In this document: positions 13,192 to 24,054 of the stretch, one piece after another
How positions within the stretch are numbered: position 1 is the stretch's first letter
Layout of the letters: every line of letters starts with the position of its first letter
DNA from: Paracyclopina nana
Taxonomy: Eukaryota; Arthropoda; Copepoda; Cyclopoida; Cyclopettidae
NCBI GenBank assembly: GCA_019096065.1
Contig: JAGUCH010000005.1
Coordinates: 1,364,001 to 1,428,000 of the forward strand
Length of the DNA: 64,000 nucleotides
Reading direction: 5' to 3'
Program-made: the position numbers and the translations under genes
The notes under the pieces: generated by a model
Database searches by the model: none
What the model saw: only the letters and a program-made list of their open reading frames with translations
What the model was told of the DNA's origin: nothing

Positions 13192-14063
13192 TATTTTCTC
13201 TGCTCGTTTTGGTACAGGCCAAAATTATAGTTCAAGAGTATAACGAGGCAAAAGTGAAACGTAGATTTCAAAGGGCGACAGATGCCTATAAACAATTGTT
13301 CCATTTTGATGACTTATTTCTTGAGGGTTTCAGAAAAAATGGCCATTTTTTAACTGATAGCATATTACAAGTTTTTTTCGTGGAAATTCATAAGACGCAA
13401 AGTTTTGATTGTTATTCAACTTCCTGAATAATCCGTTCAAGTTGTCAATTTTCTTCCGTGGTGAAACTTTGGGCTGATAACAAAAGGAACGGAAACCAAG
13501 CTCATTATTGGCATGTCTGACATTCGCCAAAAAAAGAAGTGAGAGAAAAATTAAAATTTCTCATGAAAAATGCTTTGAAAATTAAGCTGTGAACTTGTAA
13601 TAGTAACATGCAAGAAGCATTTACAGTCTTTTTTTAAACCAGGCCTAATTATTTCTCTAGTAATTAATTAACCGCTGAAATGACGATTTTCGCAACTTTT
13701 GCAAAAAAAATCTCGCAACCTATCTCGCAGCATAAGAGATTCCGGATTTGCCACAATGTGATAATAAAGATCAAGCAATTGTTGAAGAAATCAAACAAAA
13801 ATGCATTTTTATATTGATTAATCACGTTAAGAAGCAATGAAGAGTCCTCTCAAAAAACGAGGTGTTTTTTTTTTTGAAATACCAGCTAGCATGGCATTGA
13901 CTCTAAATTTGGTTTTTTTTAAAAATATGGTGGAGCTGAAAAAATGCCCGTCATGATGCCAAAAGTCGGGCATTTCTTATTGCCTTGCATGCAGACTCCT
14001 TTTTTGCACTTGCAAGCTACATAAAAAGAGGAACTGAGATACCGAAAATCAGCTCATTTCAGT
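13192..14063. other. Spacer downstream of the cysteine-rich lectin gene
   Basis: A+T-rich sequence between the MITE and the lectin gene's last exon. It probably includes that gene's 3' UTR. An alternative final exon could begin near 13930 if the strong donor at the end of the last listed exon is used. No other gene is seen. Confidence 0.35.
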
Positions 14064-17000
14064 GCTACTTACGACATGGGCAATTCTTTTTCGAGCAAGG
14101 CTTCGGACACTTGCACTCCCCATCGACACAGACGCATTCTGAAAGCAGTAATTTGTTAATATTCATTTTTTAATTTCCATTAAGCTAGTTAAATTGCCTG
14201 GATTGCAAGGTTTGCACGTCTCTGGTTTGCAATAGCAATGTCCCAAATAGAAAACGCAGTCTGAAAAAAATTGTTTAAAAGCTAGAGTTTAGCGAATAAA
14301 AATGAATACATACCTTTCGGACAATCGGAAGTTGCCAGGCATTGTTTAAGGCATTCGCCATTGACACATTCGCAGTCTGATTTGTCAAAAAAGGGGATAA
14401 TTATATACCAGCTTTCTAATTACGTACACCTATTTTTTACCCTTGGGACATGGAGACTCGCATGGCTGCGGTGGGCAAATACAGTCATTGTAGATACATT
14501 GGCAATGCGAAGGGCAATTGTCATTGCAGCAACACGACCCATTTCTAAAGGGACATTCTGCAAAAATACCCTAGTTATTAGCCAATATTGAATATAGTAG
14601 TTAAAAGTTGCTTGATTACGATCTCGTTGGCAGATGGATTGTATTCGAGCGTCGCATCTGTAATCATTCCATTGGTCACCTCTGCCAACGTGGAAGTCAT
14701 TGCAGTCTTCAAATGGTCCCATATAACCACCGAAGTTAGGCTCACCAGGAAACCAGTTGGTATAAGTAACTGGTAAACCACTGCTAGTATACACATACCT
14801 ATAAACAGATGACAACATGAATCTCTGATCAAGCAAAAATGGGCTTCAACTTACACTCCTTCGCTTGCAATGTCGTTGACACCAAACCACATGCTCGATT
14901 TTGCGCCAAGAGCCATTTGAGCAGCATTGAACACTGCTGAGTTTGTTAGAGGATCTTTTGGCTCAAATAGTATTCCACCCTTTGACCTGCATTTATTTCT
15001 AGCATCAGCGTAATTAAGGGGAGATTTCTCAAAGAAGTAGCATTTTCCCCTTATTTTAGTCCACCCAGGAGGACAACCTATTTCAACATTAATTATGGGA
15101 CATATTTTTTTAAAATTGAACTCTTACAGTCGCATGGGCATTGGCAAGTTCCATTTACACAATGGCATCCTTAGGAAAAAAATTATTGAGAAACACAACA
15201 CTTGGCTAAAAATTAGAAAGCTTCACCTGGATCGCAATGAGGATTGCATACATCGTCGCAGTTTTTGCATTCTCCTTGCTCACAACATAAGCCTTAGTTA
15301 CAAAAAAAGCTTAGTCTTTTAAATTGTTGTTTTAAGCAAATTTTAATCACCTTGAGGACATGGATTCGTTTCATTGTTGCATGGGCAATTGAAGCAATGG
15401 CCATCAATGCAATCGCATCCTTAAAAGTAACTGGTTAATCACGTTCATATTTTCCATGGCAATTTACCTGGTTCGCAGGGATTGGGTTTGCAAGGGCAAT
15501 TGAAGCAATTCCCATCCTTACATTCACACCCTGAAGCCTCAAAATGTTACAAAATGTCAAAGTAATGTAATAAAATTAGTTTTAGACCTGGAGGGCAAGG
15601 GTTTGGGTCACATGGGCATTCACAACGTCCATTTACACATTTGCAGCCTGTAAAAAAGAGCCACTCATGATTACAATCCCTACCCAACCAGAAATTCTGA
15701 GACCTAAGTGAACCTGATACGTTTGATCAACATAGAGTTTTAGACATAAGGGCGTTCCCGTATTGGCCAGTTAGTCAAGTTAAGTTAGGTAGAAAGTTAT
15801 GTAGATAGAACTTAACTTGGCTTGATTTTATGTAGTACTAGCTGACTTGCCCAAAAAATTGTCCTCGTATGCGTTTACAGTAAGTGAAGCTCGCTTAATT
15901 GAAAAAAGCTAACTTTGCTCATCAATAGCTGATGTACAACGCGTTGGCGTGTCAGCTCTGCGGTCAACTGAACATTGCTACAACGAACCGAACTTGGCTA
16001 GAACAAGCTGAACTTAACTGATCAAGTAAGGTTGCTGTTTTAGCAACGTAACTTGACTAAAAATTCGAATATGGGATCGCCCTTATAATTTAACATTAAC
16101 TGCCTTGACACCTAGGTTAAATCGAAAACACCAATTTTTCGTGTCACTTTCGATTTTTTCCAATTTTTACTAAGGTGGTACAGAAGTTAATGTAACATAA
16201 CGACGTAAACTCAACTTGGGTAAAACGAAGGAGTGCGAAAACGTTACAATAACTTTCAGAAAACTTGGGAAAATTTCTGGTTGAGTAATTTGACGAAAAG
16301 AATAAATCATTTATACCATCTGGGCATGGCCATGGATCACACGGGCAAATACAGTTGCCATTCTCACAAATACAACCTGTAATGAAAATACAGCATTAAA
16401 ATGAATAGGCAGTATTTTGCGGCTTTTTTACCTGGATCGCAATCTGGCTCGCACGGGCAATTGCCACAAATTCCATTGATACATTCACAGTCTGAAAATA
16501 ATACAATCATGATCGAGGAACGCTTAATTCCGAGGTTTTTTATGGCCTACTTGGTGGGCAAGAAGGATCACAAGGGCAATCGCAGGTTCCATTGATGCAT
16601 TCACATCCTAGATGAAAAGTAGAATAACATTGAAATAGAAGCAAAAAACTGCTTATTTTTTTTACCTTCTGGACATCCAACAATAGTAATTGTCGATGGA
16701 TCATCGATTGAGACATTTACTAAATGTTTGCAATCGCAAATACATCGATCATTTTCACAAGCACAATCTAAGATGCAAACAATGCTAGAATTGCTTTAAA
16801 TTCCATAAAAATTATGATTTCATACCCAAAGGACAGTCGTGTACGCAGCAGCAAGTTCCATTTGAGCAAGGGCAGTCTGAAAAAATAAGCTATGAATTTT
16901 AGCTTCTAATTTCAACAACACTGTTAATTCGACCTTTTGGACATGGAGGATTACAATCATATGTAGGGCAAATACAGTCATAGCCATCACAGTAACACCC

Positions 17001-17758
17001 TAAAAATGGTGTAGTTGTCATATAAACTAATTTTTTAACAAATTCTTTAATACCAGGTCTGCAGCTGACGCAGCAGCATTTTCCATCAATACAATCGCAA
17101 CCTTTGTCACATTTGGGATTGCACTCATCACATAAATAGGAGATGCATTTCTTATTAATGCAAGCCTCGCCTAATTTAAAATGAAATAAAATGTTTCTCC
17201 CTAGCAGTTCTAAGCTTTGTAAAAACCGTATTTGCAAGGAGGTTCACATCCCAGGTTGCAAAATTCATCAGTTTCTGGGTTGATACAAAGATGGCCACCT
17301 TGAGGATTTTCAATGCACTTGCAGCCTAAAAAACACATTTTATGAGAGCATGACTAATTTTATTGAGAAGCAATAATCCACCTTCTCCACAAATTACTTC
17401 GCTGCATGGATCTAAGCAAACGCAGTATCTACCATTAAGGCAATAGCAATAGGGGCTATACCTGAAAAATGGGGAATTTTTACATAGCTAGATAGAATTA
17501 TGTTACATTAAAATTTTAATTTCAAATATGCAAGTACGTGTCATTGAAGTTGCTGCAGCAAGTGGGACAACTGTCACTTGGGCAAATGCAGTTGCCGTTG
17601 ACTTCGATACATTCTGAGAGGGGAAATATTACGTTGGAAACGTCCACTTCAGATTTATGTGGATTCGCATAAGTGAGAAAGGGGTTGCAAGTTGCAGCGT
17701 TGGCAGAGTTGACTGCAAAAGCTGCCAAAGCTAGAAAAGTAGTCAAGGAAACAACCAT
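14064..17758 (-). CDS. Secreted modular cysteine-rich protein with C-type lectin domain
   Basis: About 21 exons. The preferred start (17758) gives a signal peptide ending Asn-Ala-Ala-like before the first Cys; the frame is open back to an ATG at 17836. Then come about 15 small exons (for example 17461-17382), mostly one module each, of form G-C-x-C-x2-G-x-C-x-C-P-C-x-P-x2-C-P-x-G and bounded mostly by phase-1 introns of about 50-60 bp. Next are two exons of a C-type lectin domain (15077-14855 and 14798-14620) with WFG, EPN and WND motifs, which predict mannose-type, calcium-dependent sugar binding. Four further cysteine modules follow, and a stop at 14064. One intron, after the CNP of the penultimate module, appears to use a GC donor. 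The last codons contain a strong gtaagt donor, so the C-terminus may continue. A lectin role in immunity or extracellular matrix is inference; I do not recognise the array as a named family. The first-exon boundary is uncertain. Confidence 0.82.
15683..16285. mobile_element. Mariner-type MITE, copy 2, interrupted by another MITE
   Basis: The ends (CCCAACCAGAAATT and AATTTCTGGTTGAG), the TA flanks and much of the inside match the element at 12907-13191. The copy lies in an intron of the cysteine-rich lectin gene and is split by the nested insertion at 15750-16082. Without that insertion it would be about the length of copy 1. Confidence 0.8.
15750..16082. mobile_element. Nested MITE of a different family
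   Basis: A 333-bp insertion with inverted ends GGGCGTTCCCGTATT and AATATGGGATCGCCC (two mismatches). It is absent from the related element at 12907, where the flanking sequences run together. It has no coding capacity. Its interior holds several diverged AAGTTAAGTT-like motifs. Confidence 0.75.
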
Positions 17759-17836
17759 TGCGGTTGAAGCTAAGAATGCTACTGAACGACAGTATTTTGA
17801 ATTCACGTCGCGATCAAGCAATTTGCAAAAGCACAT

Positions 17837-19131
17837 CTGCTGTTGTATTCACTAGATTTGTGTCTGATAAAGAACCACATGCTGAAAATGAAGGACTCTT
17901 TTCTGGTAGTTTACCTTTTTGCTAGAGCCCTAATATAGAACCCTACAGCTGGTACAAAATGTGCAAAAGAAGCTTGCATCGAAATGGTTGCTTTTCTTGC
18001 TATTATTTCTAATTTCGAAATTGACAGTTCGAATTCTGTCATAGCATGAGCTGCCCAAATACTCTGAGGCTATCGATGTTACGTACTTACGTTATAAATT
18101 AATAAATTAAATAGCAAACATATTAATAGTAAATAGCTACATTAAAAGATTCTGTCTATGTACAAGAAGAACGGTGATTTGGCTTGAAAAAATCGACGAA
18201 TACAATCGATGAAAAAGTCGTATGTGCCCTTGAAAACCCTGCTCGGGTCGAAGCTGAACTCGTTAATAGAAGGTTGCAATTTTGCCTTTCGGCACTTTTC
18301 TGAAGGCATCCTTTGCTCATGAACAAGGCTAATGACGCTGAATTTGCTCTCGTCATTACAGATGTGATATATGTATGCACCGCATTTTTTAAGCATCATC
18401 GGTACATTCCCAATGAGAATCATTGCTTTTACAATACTACTATGCATTCTTTCTCCTGATTACATATACTGTTCATCTCTAAGAGTTAGGAAAATCCGGC
18501 ATGAGAAAGCTAATGGAATTATCAGTTTGACACTCAACCGCATGACCAGATTTTGTCCTTAGCGTTATTTGAGCATTATTGGAAAATAGAATTATTTGGC
18601 TAAAATATTAGTCTACGATTTTTTTCGAGTTTTGCTAATTCCTCTCTTCTCAGATGGATGTCAGTTCTGTTGGATAATATAGAAATGCATGCTCCCCAAA
18701 ATAAATTTATTTCGACCACTTGTTTCATTTTTTTGTTTAATAAAAGCTGGCAAATAAACAGAGGACATCTGTATTGGCAACAAATTCAAGTTTGAATGCG
18801 TAGTATGTCGAGTCATTCATTGCATTTTTAGAGCAAATGCGCAAAATATTGCAATGTCGGCAATTCGTTTGATCCTTAATACTTTTTAGAAAAATTGAAA
18901 TCTGATTTCATTCCGGATTGCAAATAAGAGCTCTACTTTTTGAGGCTGTGAGCTGAATGTAGGCATTTTTTAAATGCGGGAAAAAATGAAGAATTCACAT
19001 GAATGAGCCATTTTGGTCACGCTTTAGCGAATTTACCTATACATATAGACATGAATTTCGGAATTATGAATGAGCGCACTTGTGCAATTTCTTCACTTTC
19101 ACACGTACACACATGATATTGAAAGATTCGA
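17837..19131. other. Intergenic region between lectin gene and next promoter
   Basis: Open frames on both strands around 18142-18562 overlap one another. The minus frame is about 95 codons. The plus frame has a hydrophobic, signal-like start at 18413. Neither has a recognisable motif or splice partner, so I do not call a gene. Nothing else is seen. Confidence 0.35.
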
Positions 19132-19257
19132 GTATAAAAAGCAGAGCTCCAAATTCAGCCTCTTTCAGTCCACCATTATGACTTGTCCGAGGAAAGAGTC
19201 ATGATCGCTTCCATCCAATTTGACACTTTTTAGACTTGTTCTTCGTAGGCTTTTGGG
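19132..19257 (+). promoter_or_regulatory. TATA promoter and noncoding first exon
   Basis: TATAAAAA at 19132 is followed about 34 bp later by an arthropod-like initiator, TTTCAGTCC. The putative untranslated exon ends at a strong donor (GGG|gtaagt, 19257/19258). It would splice to the acceptor cttttttcctag just before the ATG at 19721. A tiny upstream reading frame starting at the first ATG stops after eight codons. Confidence 0.65.
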
Positions 19258-19275
19258 GTAAGTCGTCATAGATTA

Positions 19276-19660
19276 CTATATTTTCACATTCGGTGGTATC
19301 CCATAATTTTGGGACTTGCCACGGACATTTCTGAGGATCGTATCCAATTTTCTGTCCAGATCAGCCAATTTGTCCATTTCTTGCTCCTATCATATGTATA
19401 ATATTGTAGTCACTGAAAGTTTAAAGCATATTCCAAGCTTACCTTAAAGTGTAATCCGAGTAGTAAATCAATTAATACAACAATGAGCAGAATGACAAAG
19501 AAAAAACACATCCAAATTCTCACTCTTTTCAATTCCCATTTGAGCTTTTTTGCATTAGAGTTATCTGGCTGTTTTCGCACCTGCTCCAACCGATCAATTT
19601 TGCCACCTTTCACAGGCTCAGAAGCATATGCCCTCACTTTGACGAGACATGACTAAGAAT
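19276..19660 (-). CDS. Small membrane-anchored coiled-coil protein, nested, 5' end not found
   Basis: Two exons, about 19660-19443 and 19386-19276, are joined across a 56-bp phase-0 GT-AG intron. The protein has a charged Lys/Arg-rich N-terminal part, one strong transmembrane helix (WMCFFFVILLIVVLIDLLLG) and a short, charged helical C-terminus. No in-frame ATG lies before the stop upstream of 19660, but a good acceptor (attcttag) does, so at least one more 5' exon is expected at higher coordinates. The gene lies on the opposite strand inside the first intron of the gene at 19166-24054. The family is not recognised. The clean junction and open frame support a real gene. Confidence 0.6.
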
Positions 19661-19720
19661 ATAATTTCTCTATCGCAAGGAGGAAATTGATTAGGAAAAA
19701 ACTCCTCTTTTTTCCTAGAT

Positions 19721-22700
19721 ATGCTCGTCGTCAAATTGGCCTTGCTTCTGGCAAGTGGCCATTTCATAAAGGCTGAACATCATGCACAACCAACAGCTGG
19801 ACCTGTATACACTTACTATGGAGCTGTGCCAACCACAGCAGCAGCCTCAACCACAACAGTGAAAACCACCACGATTCCACCTCCACCTCCACCACCTGTC
19901 TACGACCCATATTCCACCTACTCGGCTCCCTCGAATTATGACTCATATGGAGTCCCCTCGTTTTACGATACATCCTATGCATCTCCTGTTTTTCACGACT
20001 CTTACGGAGTTCCTCAAGAGGATTCCGGAACTCTGTATTATTACTATGACACTGGAACGACAGCAAGTCCGGAAACGACACCTGCACCTACAACAACGAC
20101 GACTACAACGACTGAGGCCACCACTAAAAAATTCCCACCTGAAATCACTTATAGCCCTTTGCAGCAATTATTCATCGTTCTATTCCTGATGAGTTTTGCA
20201 TTTCCGAGAACGGTGAATGTTCCAGTAGTGGGACGTCGTAAACGAGGTAAAAAACAGCCTTACACTTTTAAAGGCTAATCCGGAGTTAATGGAATCTTGC
20301 AGACACGAAGAGTGAGTGGCACTTAATTGATCCTGAAATAATTGAAGGGCTGGCTTCAACGCAAGATTTGATACTAAGGAATATTAGAGAGGATACTGAT
20401 GTTTGCCTGAAACGCTACATTTGCCAAATGGTCGCTTCCGGAGGATACGAAACGAAGAAAAACCTCTACGTTTGGTGAGCATAAAGGGAAAAAATAGCTA
20501 TTATTATTACTGCTATATGGAGGCAGAGCTATGCAAATGCATGTGTCCATTGTCCCCATTGTGTACCAAGTTAAGATTTACAACCCCTAATCCGATCTGT
20601 GAGTCATCGCAGCCGCGCTTTTTGCCAATTTTCCACATTGGGCCAGCAAAAAACGAGGCACATTCGATCCGCCATGTTTACAACTACTGACGCGCCCTCT
20701 ACCGGCTAAAAGTGGAAAGTGTAAACAAAAGCCGTATATTTTTCAAGGCATGCGTTCCCCACTGTGAGTTTTTCAATTTTGGCTGACCAAAAGAGATCAG
20801 GGTGGTCCAATTTGAACCACACAGGCCTAGCCTTCTTTATTATTATATGCCAAAGTCCTCGTCATCATCAATTCCATTTGGAGGAGATGCTTCAATTTCG
20901 CCAATGAGCTTTGGCAACCTTTTTGTTAACTGGAAATGGCGAAATTGGATCTCTTGGAATGAATCTTTGCTTTAAATAGGCTGACTTGTTTGCAAGCTGC
21001 ACGCGCGCAAAGATCAAACGAAAATTCATTCTTCATGCAATATTTTCCATGGTTTCACTTTTCATGGGAATCAAATTATTTAATGCTCCATCATTTGGCT
21101 CAATGAGCTAGTGATCACCGGTCTGAGCATGGGTCAAGCTTGAGTCATGCCAATAATTAAAATGGTAAGATTCCAATTTTGGTAGCTCTAACTATTTCAA
21201 TGTGTCACAGTGGGTGGCTGCTTTTTGCACCTCCATTTTGGTTTTGTGCTGGGAGATCCAATTAATTTTTTGGGCACTTTGGAAATTGTTTTACAATTTG
21301 TTTTTGCTCCTTTGAGCAGCATGTGGTGGCTCTTAAGTGTAGTAGTACTCAAAGTAGGAAAAACTCTCAAGAGGCTGAAAATTGCTCAGTGCTCACCTTG
21401 AGCAGCAAAAGGCTTATGCTGGTATGAAAATATGCAATTCTGCAAGAATGACAACAGTATACGTAAACAAACAATGATGCTCACACGTCAAATTAGCTAT
21501 GGCACGACTGAAACTGAAAAACTGCAACGATTATCCTACTTGACATTTGCTAAATGCAAATTTCTATTCACTCGAGTCGTGACTGGACGCAAAAAACTGA
21601 AAATTTCCTCGATTTGATTTGCTTCCAGCAGCAGCAGAAGTAGTACAACACAATTGAAGAAAAGCAGGTCAGCCATTTTTTACCCGCATTTTTTGCTCGC
21701 CTTGCTCCCAGAATCGTAATTCGCTTTGCTCCAAAGGAATTAGTGTACTAGTACATAGCTTGCTTGCTTTTTTGTCGCATTATCCGTCTCGCAAGGAATA
21801 CCACAGCTACGCCTTTAAAAGGTAACCCACGGGCTTTTTACCCGCGAGGCTTCTTCTTCCTCGCGAAACCTAAAATTAACCTTTTTGCACTTTTGCCATT
21901 AGGAGCCCAAATTGCTTGGCTTTTTTGGGGGTGATTTGGGTGGAGTTGCTCCTCAGATGATCCGAAAACTCCCTTTTTCACAGCTAATTGCTTGCGAAAC
22001 CTCCCTTTTTGCTAATGGTTAATGCTTGGAGATTTCAACGCGCGGAAGTATTAGTGCAGCACATTTATATCATTTATAGAGCTCTTCATGAGCGAGGAGG
22101 CAATTTCAGGCTTGTTCCTTTGGTTTTTTGCTATAATACATGATAAAGTATAGCAAATGCGAAATGACGTACGGCCATGTCAGATTACACGAGGACTACA
22201 TAGCCAAAATTAAGCTAAGAAAGTAACTCACATTCAAATCGGAGATTTATGTCTCTAAGCACTTCATCATGCCTGAATGCAAGCTCTATTTAAGATAGTT
22301 ATACTTTTTTCCTGAGTTGATAGCTGAAAATGCGAGCTATTTAGCTTTTTTGCACTGCAATGTGATCGCTTGGAATGTTGATTCAGGCCAATTTGCTATG
22401 CTTTATCAACGAAATTATCCTTGCATCTCCAAGTAAAAAATCCTCGATTTTCCCTGGAATGCCAATTGATTGGCCCAAATTCAGAACTGCAGTTATAGCC
22501 TCATTTAGAGCTGCTCCATAAATAAATTCGAGGAAGTTGATGCATTGTTAGGTGCGTTTCAAAGAAATTAGATATTGCAATCAAGGTTTTTGGTACGTTT
22601 AGCCCATGAAAAGAACTTAATTGGCAATCAGGCCAAGCAGGTCAAGGAAATCGAAGAATCAATCATCACCTGTCCCATGACAGGCTTAACGAAAAAAAGC

Positions 22701-24054
22701 CTGCTAATTTATTCTGCATGCACAAAGATGAGGGGCATTTGGGCATCAAAATGGCGTGGTGCTATTCTGGGCCTTTTTCCCCGCAGTGAATTGCAACTCT
22801 TGATTGAGTCTTCAGCAACTAAAAGAGTGTGAGAATTGCGTGACTTGTGGCAAAATGGGCAATTCCAGGTTTTTTTTCAGATGTCCTAGAGTGGCATAAT
22901 GATGATGTGAAATGCATGCAACAACAATGGCTTAGTCTTTCGCAAGTTTTGCATAGTCACGCTATTTAAATAGCTCATAACATAAAACGTATTTAAATAG
23001 CAGCTATTTAAATACATCCAGAGGCTATTTAAATACATTTTATGCTATGAGCTATTTAAATAGCGTGACTATGCAAAACTTGCGAAAGACTAAGCCAATA
23101 AAAAATTAGCCATAATAGGAATATACAAATGCATGCAAAGTTAGCGTGCAAAAGCTCTGACCCTCAACTTCTCTCTCTCCTTTTTTCTGACATCATTCTG
23201 AAGATGCTGCCATGAAATATGGGTAATGATCATCATTTTTGCTTTGCCCCCCAAAAATAATGCGTAATGGACGTATCTAATCACACATCAGAGCTCGCGA
23301 CGGAATGGATCAAAAGGAGGCACAAAAATGGAAAACACTTATATCAATATATAGATAAGCCTTCATTTTCAGGGATTTCAGTTGCAGTGCCTTCGACCTA
23401 GAATTTTATATAATGGGGTCAAGCTTTTTGTTGGCCTCAAGTGGAAAAAGTCTCAAGACACAAAAAAGACTGTGCATGATCATCTGAAACTCATTACACT
23501 AATAATACAGTATACTTGTACATTAGATTTTGGCAATTTATTATTCAAATGCTTTTGCGGAAAGCTCACTATTATTATTTTACACTTCTGTGACAGATTT
23601 ATGTGGTGCTAAATATTTTGAGCAGTAGATAAATCAGCATAAAACCCTTCCTAATGATCCACCAGAAGCCATCGATCAATCTCTATGAAAAATTAGCCTT
23701 TTTTGACAATCCAATGGTACGAAAAGATCCTCTTTTTTTCACCTTCCAGGAAGGCCATAAATCTTTCATTGGCACCCAACACATTGGCAAAAAGTCTAAA
23801 GTTTTTTGCTGGTGATCCCCAAAGAGGAATTGTCACTGACACTAACTAATGTACTTTGGCATTGCAGGAGTCAAGACATTGGACCTCTTCTGGGCGATCT
23901 GGGATTCCAGCCTTGGCAGTACATCGAGCTCATCCAGGACGCCGTTCAGGGAGGCTTCCAAAGCTGCCACCAAAACTACGACCAATGCAGAATAGCTTCT
24001 TTTCTGCAAGATTTCAACTTGAAAAGTCTCCTAGGTTCATCCAATCATGTATAG
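19721..24054 (+). CDS. Secreted Pro/Thr/Tyr-rich protein with DM4/12-like cysteine pattern, 3 coding exons
   Basis: Coding exons are 19721-20246, 20303-20474 and 23868-24054. The GT-AG junctions keep phase and give 885 nt (294 residues). An N-terminal signal peptide is followed by a low-complexity ectodomain: PPPPPPP, repeated SYGVP/YDPYS motifs and Thr runs. A hydrophobic segment (about 147-160) and a basic RRKR processing-like site come next. The C-terminal part, split between exons 2 and 3, carries CLKRYIC, then IGPLLGDL, then C-x6-C (CHQNYDQC). That order of four cysteines around a helical region resembles the arthropod DM4/12 family, whose function is largely unknown. The assignment is by pattern only. 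The second intron (3.4 kb) contains a MITE at 22929. AATAAA lies at 24332-24337. Confidence 0.75.
20475..23867. other. 3.4-kb intron
   Basis: Runs from the donor TTTG|gtgagc to the acceptor attgcag and joins the last two coding exons of the gene at 19721. Apart from the MITE at 22929-23096, I see only A+T-rich sequence with short frames and no recognisable gene. A TGGAGATTTCAACGC motif at 22027-22041 recurs, inverted, near 40 kb. Confidence 0.6.
22929..23096. mobile_element. MITE with long palindromic ends
   Basis: 168 bp. GGCTTAGTCTTTCGCAAG at the left is matched by its inverse at the right, and the terminal inverted repeats extend over about 55 bp per side. Flanking AAT on both sides (22926-22928 and 23097-23099) looks like a 3-bp target duplication, as in PIF/Harbinger elements. 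The interior repeats the self-complementary core GCTATTTAAATAGC. Confidence 0.85.

Noticed and set aside
18142-18562. Two overlapping open frames on opposite strands, one with a signal-like start
   Set aside because: No family motif, no clear splice partner, and the frames contradict each other. Conserved homologues or transcripts would be needed.
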